44,113 nt of DNA, from positions 1-44,113 of the forward strand of contig NZ_JABXKK010000018.1 of assembly GCF_017115045.1 (NCBI RefSeq), read 5' to 3'. The stretch is from Nostoc sp. NMS8 (GTDB lineage Bacteria > Cyanobacteriota > Cyanobacteriia > Cyanobacteriales > Nostocaceae). The notes beneath the pieces are model-generated. The model saw only the letters and a list, made by a program, of their open reading frames with translations. It did no database searches and was not told the origin of the DNA. Of the stretch, positions 17,970-26,926 are shown piece by piece. Within the stretch, counting starts at the first letter, position 1, and each line of letters starts with the position of its first letter. Made by a program: the position numbers and the translations under genes.

Positions 17970-18062
17970 TTAATTACGAATTACGTTAGCGTAGCGGTAG
18001 CGAGTCTTTTCCCAAGGGGAGACGCCAAGGGCGAACGAGCGTCATTACGAATTACGAATTAT
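17970..18062. repeat. Composite ATTACGAATTACG repeat
   Basis: Copies of AATTACGAATTACG flank a GC-rich element with TTAGCGTAGCGGTAGCGAGT and CCCAAGGGGAGACGCCAAGG. It lies between ispH and the SGNH hydrolase gene and is a composite of two dispersed repeat types. Confidence 0.7.
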
Positions 18063-18081
18063 TTAACCTTTTACCCTCTTT

Positions 18082-18915
18082 TTATTGCTGGGGTTTTAAT
18101 TCGATCTCGCTATAAATCTGCAATGCAGAACGCCAAACTATATAACCTTCAGGACTTAAGTGCAAGCCATCAGTAGTAAATTCGCGGCGGAGATTTCCTT
18201 GTTTGTTGGTAAACAAGGGATGTAAATCGAGATATTTGACACCTTTTTTGGTAGAGATGCTTTGTAGTTGCTGATTCAAATCACGAATGCGACTATTGGC
18301 AACAGCCAACAGGTTTCCTCGTCCTTTCCAGGTTGCGTCCTCTGCCCCATGTGGCAAAATCGACTGAACAACAATTTGTGCTGTGGGATGCGTCTTTCGT
18401 AGGTAACTAATAATTTGCCGTTGATTATCTAAAATTTCTCCATCACTCATCCCCCGAATGAGGTCATTAATGCCAATCATCACAAAAATCACCTCTGGCT
18501 GGGTGCGGTTAAATATTGTTAATCTTTTCAAGAGACCATTGCTGGTTTCACCAGAAATTCCTTGATTGAGCCAACTTTTACCCTCAGGTAATAACTCAGG
18601 AGGAAACCACAAACTCAGAGAATCTCCCGCCAGGATGCTTAAATGCGGAGGACGTTGTTCAGCAGCAACCTTGGCTTCTTGCTTGAGAATATCTACCCAC
18701 TCCTGGTAAGTGAGTTGGTGACGGCGACCTAAATCAGGTGTAGCAATTGGGCGATCGCTATTTAGGTTGATTGCCTGTGGGGATGTTACTATCCCAAAAA
18801 AAGCGGCCAATCTCTGCTGTTGCCAAATTAGCAGAATGACCGCCAACATCAGGATGCCGTTGGTTAACAGCGAGAAAAATGCCCAGAGAGGAAAGCTTTT
18901 AAAAGAAGTAGACAC
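18082..18915 (-). CDS. SGNH/GDSL-family hydrolase, membrane-anchored
   Basis: A 277-residue esterase or acylhydrolase of the SGNH fold. The order of blocks is clear: GDS with nucleophile Ser99, Gly124-region block II (QGISGETSNG), block III GIND (148-151) and block V DGLH with Asp249 and His252 as the acid-base pair. Residues about 10-31 form one membrane segment, so the enzyme is probably anchored facing the periplasm. The substrate cannot be read from the sequence; relatives act on lipids, acetylated sugars or lysophospholipids. It lies downstream of amt on the same strand, separated by heptamer and C-rich repeats. Confidence 0.8.
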   Translation of the reverse strand: MSTSFKSFPLWAFFSLLTNGILMLAVILLIWQQQRLAAFFGIVTSPQAINLNSDRPIATPDLGRRHQLTYQEWVDILKQEAKVAAEQRPPHLSILAGDSLSLWFPPELLPEGKSWLNQGISGETSNGLLKRLTIFNRTQPEVIFVMIGINDLIRGMSDGEILDNQRQIISYLRKTHPTAQIVVQSILPHGAEDATWKGRGNLLAVANSRIRDLNQQLQSISTKKGVKYLDLHPLFTNKQGNLRREFTTDGLHLSPEGYIVWRSALQIYSEIELKPQQ

Positions 18916-18985
18916 GACTAGCGAAATTTACCAATTATTTGAATCAAATTTTAGCGCCAGCGATCGCAAATGGCACAACTTTAAA

Positions 18986-19020
18986 TTGGGGATTGGGGAC
19001 TGGGGATTGGGGATTGGGCA
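18986..19020. repeat. GGGGATT/GGGGACT heptamer array
   Basis: Four to five TTGGGGA/CTGGGGA-type units, followed at 19036-19066 by a C-rich CCCCTGCTCC run that reaches the 3' end of amt. Confidence 0.75.
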
Positions 19021-19067
19021 TAGAGCATTAGTTATTTCCCCTCTGCTTCCCCTGCTCCCCCTGCTCC

Positions 19068-20486
19068 CTACTGAGTCGGACGATCGCCAAACTCGGAGTT
19101 GTAACCTTCTTCGCCGTGTTCGTTGATATCTAAACCTTGCAGTTCTGCTTCCTCTTTAACTCGCAGCCCGACTGTAGCATCGATAACCTTGAGAATAATC
19201 CACGTACCAACACCTGCGATCACATAAGCAACGGCAATTGCTACTAGTTCAACTCCCAATTCACCAAGATTACCACGCAGCACTCCATCTTTACCTCCAC
19301 CGTTAACTTGAGTCGTGGCAAAGATTGCGGTTAAAATTGCCCCTACTGTACCACCAACCCCATGCACGGGATAGGTATCTAAAGCATCGTCAATTTGTAG
19401 CTTGTGCTTGAAACTAATGGCATAGAAGCAAACAAAGGCGGTGATGAAACCAATTAAAATCGCTGATAGCGGTGTGACAAATCCGGCGGCGGGAGTAATG
19501 CCTACCAAACCAGCAACGGCTCCTGTCGCTGCTCCCACGGCGGTTGGTTTACCCCGCAAAGCTGCTTCCAAAATTAACCACATTAAAGCCGCCGCCGCCG
19601 CCGCTGCATTTGTGGCGACAAAGGCTGTGGTTGCCAAATTTGTGACTACAGTGCCAGAAGTTCCACTAGCAACTGATAGGGCACTACCAGCGTTGAAGCC
19701 GAACCAACCAAACCACAGTAAGCCAGCACCTAACAAAATAAATGGAACGTTGTGTGGTGGGCTAAGGCGATCGGGATGGGTTTTCCGGGGGCCAAGGACG
19801 ATCGCTGCTACTAGGGCTGAAACACCGGAACTAATATGAACTACTGTGCCACCTGCAAAGTCGAGGGCACCCAATCCACCATACAAACCTAAAAATCCAC
19901 CTTTCGCCCATACCATGTGAGCTAGAGGGGCGTAAACAAAGGTTGACCACAGTAGGACAAACAGTGAATAAGCGCGGAAACTCATCCGTTCTGCGATCGC
20001 TCCAGAAATTAAGGCTGGGGTGATAATCGCAAACATGGCTTGATAGATCATGAATGCCTGGTGGGGTATCGTTCCGGCATAAGAGACGACTTCCGGCGGA
20101 TTTGACCCTTTAAGATAATCGGTGACTTCTAACCCGACGCCATTCAACCCAAACCACTGTAATCCACCGATAAACGGTAAACCTGGCGCAAAAGAAAGAC
20201 TATAGCCCCAGAGAATCCAGGTAACTCCCACAATTGCCATTAACACAAAGCTCATCATCAATGTGTTTAAGACGTTGCGCGATCGCACAAATCCACCATA
20301 GAAAAATGCCAATCCTGGTGTCATTAGTAGTACGAGCGCTGCTGAAATCAGTATAAATGCCGTATCTCCAGTATCAGCAGTAGGTGGAGCAGCAGCAGCA
20401 GGGGCTTGGGCGAAAGCATCGCCCATCAACGGCCCTGCCAAAAACAGTAGGGTCATAGCCCCAATCATCACAAATTTCTTCAACAC
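19068..20486 (-). CDS. amt: Ammonium transporter (Amt family)
   Basis: A 472-residue Amt protein. The first 26 residues look like a cleavable signal (ending GDAFAQ), followed by about 11 membrane helices. Hallmarks include TPGLAFFYGGFVRSRN, GAIAERMSFRAY, FAGGTVVHISSGVSALVAA and VHGVGGTVGAI with the pore histidines, and a cytoplasmic tail with GLRV and GLDINEHGEEGY, the usual docking region for PII. The start is GTG at 20486, preceded by AGGAAG; an internal ATG at 20468 is an alternative. The promoter side carries a perfect GTA-N8-TAC, suggesting nitrogen control by NtcA. Which Amt paralogue this is cannot be told here. Confidence 0.9.
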   Translation of the reverse strand: MLKKFVMIGAMTLLFLAGPLMGDAFAQAPAAAAPPTADTGDTAFILISAALVLLMTPGLAFFYGGFVRSRNVLNTLMMSFVLMAIVGVTWILWGYSLSFAPGLPFIGGLQWFGLNGVGLEVTDYLKGSNPPEVVSYAGTIPHQAFMIYQAMFAIITPALISGAIAERMSFRAYSLFVLLWSTFVYAPLAHMVWAKGGFLGLYGGLGALDFAGGTVVHISSGVSALVAAIVLGPRKTHPDRLSPPHNVPFILLGAGLLWFGWFGFNAGSALSVASGTSGTVVTNLATTAFVATNAAAAAAALMWLILEAALRGKPTAVGAATGAVAGLVGITPAAGFVTPLSAILIGFITAFVCFYAISFKHKLQIDDALDTYPVHGVGGTVGAILTAIFATTQVNGGGKDGVLRGNLGELGVELVAIAVAYVIAGVGTWIILKVIDATVGLRVKEEAELQGLDINEHGEEGYNSEFGDRPTQ

Positions 20487-20985
20487 TTCTTTCTCTTCCT
20501 AAGCACCAATGATTTGTATACTTAACTACATTTGATTACTTTTAGTTAGACATTTTTGTCTTTAAAGTTACTTAACCTGAATTTTCTGGAAATGTTAACA
20601 AAAATATAATCCTGATTGTAGTTGCCAAGATCAAAATAAGGGTGTATTGATGCAATGATTGCATCTTTTTTTGAAGAATAGCACTTTATTCAAGCGCTAC
20701 AAAATTCCAAATTTTTAGTTACTTACAGTTACTTACTGTTACAAACCAAAATAATTCTGAGAATTGACAAATATTGTAAATTATCGCCAGTATTCTCCGA
20801 AAATTTGCCCAAAAAATATCTCATAAGTTCTCTTCCTATCTCCCGTATAAACGCGTAGATATCTACTTGCCTGATTCTCATCGCTTAGTTGCTAAAAAAA
20901 CTTTTGCAATTTTGCGTGAGACGATCATCTGTTTTAAAGGGAATAATATAAAAGCTATTGGTCAAAAATAATATAGAAAATTTAC
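20487..20985. other. AT-rich intergenic region upstream of amt
   Basis: About 500 bases between the ynfA-like remnant and amt, both on the minus strand. It contains the candidate NtcA site, a TGATGCAATGATTGCATC dyad near 20649 and a cluster of GTTACTTAC direct repeats near 20718-20742. No gene was recognised. Confidence 0.5.
20516..20529 (-). promoter_or_regulatory. Candidate NtcA-binding site
   Basis: GTATACTTAACTAC fits the NtcA consensus GTA-N8-TAC exactly and lies 30 bases upstream of the GTG start of amt. NtcA-activated promoters usually have the -10 box about 22 bases downstream of the site, which here would put transcription start near or inside the first codons. The site therefore either supports the internal ATG at 20468 as the real start or has another role. 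Confidence 0.4.
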
Positions 20986-21309
20986 TTAACTTCTCGGAGC
21001 AAACATGATAATTAATACACTCGCTAAAGCTAAACATACTCCGATTAAGTAGTAACGGTCTGGAGTTACCCCGTCTACCTTCCAGCCCCAAAGCGTTGCC
21101 ATTGCAATAAACACGCCGCCATAAGCTGCATACACTCTGCCAAAATTTGCTGGTTGGAGAGTTGCAAGAACCCCGTAGAAAGCTAAAGCAATTCCTCCCA
21201 ATAGACCCCACCAGAAAGGCTTCCCCTCGCGCAACCACAACTAGATCAGGTAGCCACCCCCAATTTCAAAGAAACCAGCCCACAAAAAATACAGTAGTGA
21301 CTTAATCAT
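20986..21309 (-). pseudogene. YnfA/UPF0060-family membrane protein with an in-frame stop
   Basis: Read from ATG 21309, the frame encodes MIKSLLYFLWAGFFEIGGGY then LI, stop, LWLREGKPFWWGLLGG and so on to 20986. This is 107 codons in all, the usual length of the small multidrug-resistance-like YnfA family. The stop TAG (21241-21243) stands where relatives have a Trp or similar residue (consensus YLxWLWLREGK), so a single TGG-to-TAG change explains it. The downstream part is intact (NFGRVYAAYGGVFIAMATLW, DRYYLIG). A TTG at 21240 could restart translation, but without the first membrane helix. Either a recent nonsense mutation or a sequencing error. Confidence 0.8.
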
Positions 21310-21404
21310 TTGACCGATTATTTAATAAGTCGAACTCAGTAAAATTACGCTAACGCTTTTAACCAAACTATTGTCATTAATTAAAGTAAGTTTGTTGACC
21401 AAAT

Positions 21405-21532
21405 GGGGATTGGGTACTAGGTACTGGGTACTAAAGATTGGAAGAAACAAGATAAGGGTTCTTTTTTAATAATTTCCCTAGTCCCCAATCCCCAGTCCCC
21501 AATCCCTAGTCCCCACTCCCCAGAATGTAGAT
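21405..21532. repeat. Inverted pair of heptamer arrays upstream of the hybrid kinase
   Basis: A GGGGATTGGGTACTAGG-type array (about 21405-21435) faces a CCCCAATCCCCAGTCCCC array (about 21479-21528), with an AT-rich stretch between. The two are near-complementary and could form a cruciform ending 12 bases before the kinase start. Confidence 0.65.
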
Positions 21533-21543
21533 AAGGCTCACGG

Positions 21544-24500
21544 ATGAAAGCACCATTACCTGATAACGAAGCACAGAGAATTGAGACGCTTTTACAATAT
21601 AAGATTCTGGATACGCCATCTGAAGCCGCCTTTGACGACCTTACCCGTTTAGCTTCGTATATTTGTCAGACTCCTATTGCCTTAATTAGCTTAATTGATA
21701 CAAATCGCCAGTGGTTCAAATCAAAAGTCGGAATGGAAGCCCTAGAAACACACCGAGAATTGGCATTTTGTGCCCATGCTATACTCCAGCCTGACATTTT
21801 GGTTGTGCCTGATGCAACAGATGACGAACGATTCGCTACAAACCCACTGGTAATATCTGACCCAAATATTCGGTTTTATGCTGGTGTACCTTTGACTAAC
21901 CCTGAGGGATACGCGCTAGGAACCCTGTGTGTAATTGACTACGTACCACGAGAACTTAATCCAGAACAACTGGAGGCATTACGAACTTTAGGTCGTCATG
22001 TCATTAAGCAACTGGAACTGCGCCGAAATTTAGCAAGTTTGGAACTTGTTACCAAGAAAGGCAAACAGGCGCAGAGGGTAGGCAAGGCATTTTTCAAAAA
22101 GATTGCAGCAGGTTTGGCTTTGGCCTCGGCAATGGTAGTTATGATTGGCGTGGTTTCTTATCAAAATACAAGAGTATCTACTAATAATCGCAGTGTAATA
22201 AAAAAGACTTATAAAAAAATCAACAGCTTAGAAAAACTACTGTCCCAAATAAGAGAGGCCGAGACGGGACAAAGTAGTTACCTCTTCACTGGAGAACAAA
22301 TTTATCTAAAACCTTATCAAACAGCACTCGCTAACGTCGATCAAGAAATTGCCAACCTGAAGGATTTAACAGCAGATCAACTGAACCAACAAAAGCAGAT
22401 TGCAACCCTTGAATTTCTCATCACGGCTAAACTTGCTGAACTAAAACAGACTATCGACTTGCGCCAGAGTCAGGGATTAGAGACGGCGTTGCTAGTACTA
22501 CAGAAAAATAATCAGCAAAATCTCCTGGACGATATCCGCAAGGCGATCGATGAGATGGTGGATGAGCAAAGGGGACAACTTCAGCAGCAATTACAAACAG
22601 CAAAGGCTCGAATTCGCAACACAATTTTGATAATTGCGATCGCAATCTGCCTAAGTTTTATTGTTCTTGCTGTAGTCTACTACTTCATATATCGTGAGGT
22701 TACAGAGCGGAAAAAGGCAGAAGAAACCTTAAATCAAGAACGCAATTTTATCTCAGCAATCCTTGATACAGTCGGCATGTTGGTAATAGTTCTCGACACT
22801 CAAGGAAAAATCGTTCGTTTCAATCAAGCTTGTGAGCAAATAACAGGTTACTCATTCGATGAGGTGAGGGGTAGGTATTTCTGGAACTTATTCCTACTTC
22901 CTGAAGAATTGGAGCCAGTCAAAGCAGTTTTTGAGCAATTGCTAACTGGTAAAGGCTTCTTGGAGTACGAAAACCATTGGGTAATGAAGGATGGCAGTCG
23001 GCGACTAATTGTCTGGTCGAATACCTTCTTAAAAGACTATGAAGGATCAGTAGAATACATCGTTAGTACTGGCATTGACATTACCAATCACAAACGCGCA
23101 CAACAGCATCTAACTGCCCAATATGCTACAACCCGCGTCTTAGCAGAGTCCGCCACAATCAGCGAAGCTACTCGCCAAATCTTGCAAGGAATCTGTGAGA
23201 GTTTGGCATGGGATTTGGGTGAAATTTGGATGGTCGATGAGCAAGCAAACGTGCTGCGTTTTCTCGATATCTGGCATAAACCATCCCTGGAAATGCAAGA
23301 GTTTGAATCAGTAAAGCAACAAACCACCTTTGCGCCAGGAATTGGGCTACCTGGACGGGTTTGGGCTAGTTCTGAACCTGTTTGGATTGCTGATATCGCT
23401 AAAGATATTAATTTCCCTAACTTCAAAATTGCTGCTCAGGTGGGACTACACGCCGCTTTTGGTTTTCCAATCCGCAGCGACCATAAAATCCTCGGCGTCA
23501 TTACCTGCTTCAACCGTGAAATCCATCCGCCTGACCAAGATTTGGTCAAAACGATGAATTATATCGGTGAACAAGTCGGGCAATTTATCCAGCGTAAACA
23601 GGCTGAAGAAGAAATACAACGCCAAAATTTGCGATCGCAACTATTTACCGAAATTACCCTCAAAATTCGTCAGTCTTTGGAAATCGAAGAAATTCTCCAA
23701 ATCACTGTCGAGGAGGTACAAAAGATTCTTCAGACTGACCGAGTTTTGATCTATCAGTTTTTGCCAGATGAGTCTGCAACCACCGTTACTGAAGCAGTAG
23801 TTTCTGGCTTACCAACAATCAAAGAGCAAAACATTACTCCCCTTTATTTACAAGCGGAATATCTACAACAGTATTATCTACAGCAGTACCGTCAAGGACA
23901 GACTTTAGAGCTAAATAACTTGGATCTACCAGAAGTTGAACAAAGCCATCTGGAATTGATACAACAGTTTGGGGTCAAAGTTAATTTAGTTGTGCCCATT
24001 CTTGTCAAAGAAGAACTGCGCGGTTTGCTCATAGTTCATCAGTGTGACGATTCCCACCACTGGTCTAGCTTTGAAACTCATCTCTTGCGGCAAATAGCCG
24101 ACCAAGTAGGTATTGCCTTAGTCCAAGCCCAACTATTAGCAGCAGAAACTCGTCAGCGAAAAGAACTGGAAATTGCCCGTCGCCAAGCGGAATTAGCTTC
24201 TCAGATGAAAAGTGCTTTTTTGGCAAATATCAGTCATGAAATTCGGACTCCGATGAACGCTGTATTGGGGATGACCAGCTTGGTATTAGATACTCCCTTA
24301 GACGCAGAACAGCGAGATTTTATTGAAACAATTCGCAGTAGTGGAGATGCCCTTTTAAGTTTAATCAACGAAATTTTGGATCTTTCCAAACTTGAGGCTG
24401 GAGAGATGGCTCTCGAAACTCTAGATTTTGACCTATCCACTTGTGTAGAAGAAGTGGTGGAATTATTGGCTCCCTCAGCCCATAACAAGGGATTAGAAAT

Positions 24501-26178
24501 TGCCGCACTGATTGAGCATAACGTCCCCACCCACCTCAAAGGAGATACGGGTAGGCTGCGGCAAATTCTGATGAACTTAATCAGCAATGCGATCAAATTT
24601 ACCAGCGCTGGCGAAGTATTAGTGCAAGCCGAATTGCGTTCCGTTTCCGCGACTACAGCCACCATCCATTTTGACATCACAGATACAGGTCTTGGCATTA
24701 GCCCTGAAGACCAACGCAAACTCTTTATGCCATTTACTCAAGTGGATGCTTCTACCACTCGTAAATATGGTGGTACTGGTTTGGGATTAGCCATCTGTAA
24801 ACAACTTGTAACCTTGATGGGAGGAATGATTGGGGTAGAAAGTCAGGTAGGGAAAGGATCTAATTTTTGGTTTGAGGTACTTTTTACAAAGCTTGTTGAG
24901 CCTGTTTTGCCAAAATGCGATCGCCCACTTTTACACAATCGCCGCTTGTTAATAGTAGATAACAACGCTACTAATTGCAAAGTTATCTCCCATCAAGCTA
25001 CTCATTGGGGAATGGAAGTAGATCGTGTTGACAATATTGCTGCGGCCCTGAAAGTTATTCAGCAAGCTGATGGGCAAGGGAAACCATATCATATCGCCTT
25101 GATTGATATGCAAAAAACCCAAACTTATGGCATGACAATCAAAGAACAAATTCAAGCTAATTCTGCACTTGCTGAGATCCCTTTGATTATGCTTGCCTCT
25201 ACTAATCAACGGGATGAAGTGCAGCAGGCACTCAAAATCGGATTTGCAGCTTATTTAGTCAAACCCATTAGGTCATCACGACTTCTCGATACCATCATCA
25301 CTATTTTAGGAGTGCAGTCGGAATCAGAACAAGAGGCTACTAAAGAAATCCAGAGTACAGAAACTTTAGACATTCTTACTTCCTCTTTCCCTAACCCTTC
25401 TACGAAATCCAAGTTAAGAATTCTCCTAGCAGAAGATAATTTGGTGAATCAGAAAGTAGCCTTGAAGCAACTCCAGAGTTTGGGCTATAAAGCTGATGTC
25501 GTTGCCAATGGCAAGGAGGTTTTGCAGCTATTAGAAAAAATTCCTTACGATTTGATTCTTATGGATTGCCAAATGCCAATTCTCGATGGTTTGGAAACCA
25601 CAAAAGAAATTCATCGTTGGCAAGAGGACGCTTTTGCCCTGGGTCATCGTCCTGTGGTGATTGCGATGACGGCGAATGTGATGAAAGAAGACGAACAAAC
25701 GTGTCTCAATGCCGGAATGGACGACTATCTGAGTAAGCCAGTCTTTAAAGAAAAATTGGCTGCCACCTTAGAGCATTGGACAGGCGTGATTTCTTCCCAA
25801 CAAGAGGCAGTTGTTTATGAACAGACAGTTTCCACCACCAACAATATAGTTGACCTAGCAATTGATTGGGAACACTTGCATCAGATATCGGGAAATGATG
25901 AAGAATTTGAACGAAATCTATTGCAATTAAGCATTGAAGATATTAAACCACGTTTAGAGATCATTAAAATAGCGATCGCACATAATGACTTTGAGCAAAT
26001 AGCACGAGAAGCTCATCACCTTAAAGGCGCTAGTGCCAACATTGCAGCCACAGCTATGTATCTAGCTGCTGACAAATTAGAACAACTAGCTAACGATCAA
26101 GACCTGAGAGGTACTACCAACTTAATCTCAGAACTAGAAGAATTTGTCAACCGAATTCAAGACTTTTTAACAAAATAG
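21544..26178 (+). CDS. Hybrid sensor histidine kinase (GAF-CHASE3-PAS-GAF-GAF-HK-REC-REC-Hpt)
   Basis: A 1544-residue multidomain kinase. In order: GAF (about 20-165), membrane helix (about 188-206), CHASE3 sensor (about 215-350), second helix (about 357-382), PAS (about 400-515), GAF (about 530-690), phytochrome-type GAF (about 705-870), HisKA with His898 in SHEIRTPMN, HATPase (about 1010-1125), a receiver with Asp1188, a second receiver with Asp1341, and an Hpt domain with His1491 in AHHLKG. A full internal phosphorelay is therefore possible. The first receiver has only one residue of the usual acidic pair (VDNN), while the second has ED. The GAF domains lack an obvious bilin cysteine, so light sensing is not supported. 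ATG at 21544; no partner gene adjacent. Confidence 0.9.
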   Translation: MKAPLPDNEAQRIETLLQYKILDTPSEAAFDDLTRLASYICQTPIALISLIDTNRQWFKSKVGMEALETHRELAFCAHAILQPDILVVPDATDDERFATNPLVISDPNIRFYAGVPLTNPEGYALGTLCVIDYVPRELNPEQLEALRTLGRHVIKQLELRRNLASLELVTKKGKQAQRVGKAFFKKIAAGLALASAMVVMIGVVSYQNTRVSTNNRSVIKKTYKKINSLEKLLSQIREAETGQSSYLFTGEQIYLKPYQTALANVDQEIANLKDLTADQLNQQKQIATLEFLITAKLAELKQTIDLRQSQGLETALLVLQKNNQQNLLDDIRKAIDEMVDEQRGQLQQQLQTAKARIRNTILIIAIAICLSFIVLAVVYYFIYREVTERKKAEETLNQERNFISAILDTVGMLVIVLDTQGKIVRFNQACEQITGYSFDEVRGRYFWNLFLLPEELEPVKAVFEQLLTGKGFLEYENHWVMKDGSRRLIVWSNTFLKDYEGSVEYIVSTGIDITNHKRAQQHLTAQYATTRVLAESATISEATRQILQGICESLAWDLGEIWMVDEQANVLRFLDIWHKPSLEMQEFESVKQQTTFAPGIGLPGRVWASSEPVWIADIAKDINFPNFKIAAQVGLHAAFGFPIRSDHKILGVITCFNREIHPPDQDLVKTMNYIGEQVGQFIQRKQAEEEIQRQNLRSQLFTEITLKIRQSLEIEEILQITVEEVQKILQTDRVLIYQFLPDESATTVTEAVVSGLPTIKEQNITPLYLQAEYLQQYYLQQYRQGQTLELNNLDLPEVEQSHLELIQQFGVKVNLVVPILVKEELRGLLIVHQCDDSHHWSSFETHLLRQIADQVGIALVQAQLLAAETRQRKELEIARRQAELASQMKSAFLANISHEIRTPMNAVLGMTSLVLDTPLDAEQRDFIETIRSSGDALLSLINEILDLSKLEAGEMALETLDFDLSTCVEEVVELLAPSAHNKGLEIAALIEHNVPTHLKGDTGRLRQILMNLISNAIKFTSAGEVLVQAELRSVSATTATIHFDITDTGLGISPEDQRKLFMPFTQVDASTTRKYGGTGLGLAICKQLVTLMGGMIGVESQVGKGSNFWFEVLFTKLVEPVLPKCDRPLLHNRRLLIVDNNATNCKVISHQATHWGMEVDRVDNIAAALKVIQQADGQGKPYHIALIDMQKTQTYGMTIKEQIQANSALAEIPLIMLASTNQRDEVQQALKIGFAAYLVKPIRSSRLLDTIITILGVQSESEQEATKEIQSTETLDILTSSFPNPSTKSKLRILLAEDNLVNQKVALKQLQSLGYKADVVANGKEVLQLLEKIPYDLILMDCQMPILDGLETTKEIHRWQEDAFALGHRPVVIAMTANVMKEDEQTCLNAGMDDYLSKPVFKEKLAATLEHWTGVISSQQEAVVYEQTVSTTNNIVDLAIDWEHLHQISGNDEEFERNLLQLSIEDIKPRLEIIKIAIAHNDFEQIAREAHHLKGASANIAATAMYLAADKLEQLANDQDLRGTTNLISELEEFVNRIQDFLTK

Positions 26179-26251
26179 AATAAAGGTGTTGTTTTAGGCG
26201 TTGATTAATGGTTGCTTTGATGGTGAGCAGATTGGCGCGGTAGGGGGTTGG

Positions 26252-26509
26252 TCATTTATAAACCTTGCTACGATGTCCAACATCTACAATTTTTACCAAT
26301 AAAACATCATCGAAAATCTCGTATATAACTCGATAATCGCCTACTCTAATTCGATATGAATTTTCTTCACCTTATAACTTTTTAACTCCATTGGGGCGTG
26401 GTTCTATAGCCAATTCATCTATTTTGGGTTGTATGCGGTCTTGTAATTCTTGAGATAGTTGTCTAAACATTTTTCTAGCACCTTTGGTAAATTTAACTGT
26501 GTAAATCAC
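26252..26509 (-). pseudogene. RelE/ParE-family toxin with an in-frame stop
   Basis: From GTG 26509 the frame reads VIYTVKFTKGARKMFRQLSQ and onward to GVKKL, then TAA (26372-26374, codon 46), then GEENSYRIRVGDYRVIYEI and on to the stop at 26252, 85 residues in total. This is a RelE-type mRNA interferase in which one Lys or Gln codon has become TAA (AAA or CAA to TAA). The lost part holds the RIRVGDYRV core, so the product should be inactive. The GTG overlaps the antitoxin stop in GTGA, the tight coupling typical of toxin-antitoxin operons. Confidence 0.8.
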
Positions 26510-26745
26510 GCTACGTCCTTTTTTCCTTCGTTAGCGATTTCCTTTTTAATGTCGCCCCATGCAATAAGACTATTATTTTCTACATCACTTTTGGCAGCAT
26601 AATAGGCTCTTAAATCTTCTTCTTCCTCTTCCTTTTCGATTTTTATAAGTGATGCGTAAATCTCATCTAGGGTACTGTCATAAGCTTGATTTAACAGTAC
26701 GTTGATTGTATTAATTAACTGTTCCCGTTCGTATTTGGTTTTCAT
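26506..26745 (-). CDS. Antitoxin of a RelE-type toxin-antitoxin pair
   Basis: A 79-residue acidic, helical protein with a central EKEEEEEDLRAYY stretch and no recognised DNA-binding fold. It is called an antitoxin by position: it lies directly upstream of, and overlaps by 4 bases, a RelE-like toxin frame. An open stretch of 39 codons without an ATG ends 2 bases before its start. With the toxin interrupted, it may be a relic still expressed alone. Confidence 0.65.
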   Translation of the reverse strand: MKTKYEREQLINTINVLLNQAYDSTLDEIYASLIKIEKEEEEEDLRAYYAAKSDVENNSLIAWGDIKKEIANEGKKDVA

Positions 26746-26926
26746 TTTTATACTTCTTCCAAATTTTCCAACAGTTTACTTATTTCTTCATCTAGTAGTG
26801 GTAGCAACAATGACGCTAGCTCAGAATTAGTTTTAAGAATAGTTCTTAAAGCTTGAATTTTTATGATTCATTATGAACATCTCAGCTTGCGAGATTTTTG
26901 AACAGCGCCATCTTTCTCGCCACTCC

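Noticed and set aside
20885..21238. 117-codon open frame overlapping the ynfA remnant
   Set aside because: Shadow frame; the conserved YnfA residues are in the other frame.
21405..21532. Possible CRISPR-like array
   Set aside because: The units are contiguous heptamers with no unique spacers; this is a tandem repeat, not a CRISPR, and no cas genes are present.
21544..26178. Phytochrome-like photoreceptor
   Set aside because: The third GAF resembles phytochrome GAFs in sequence style, but I see no chromophore-binding Cys in the expected Cys-His position.
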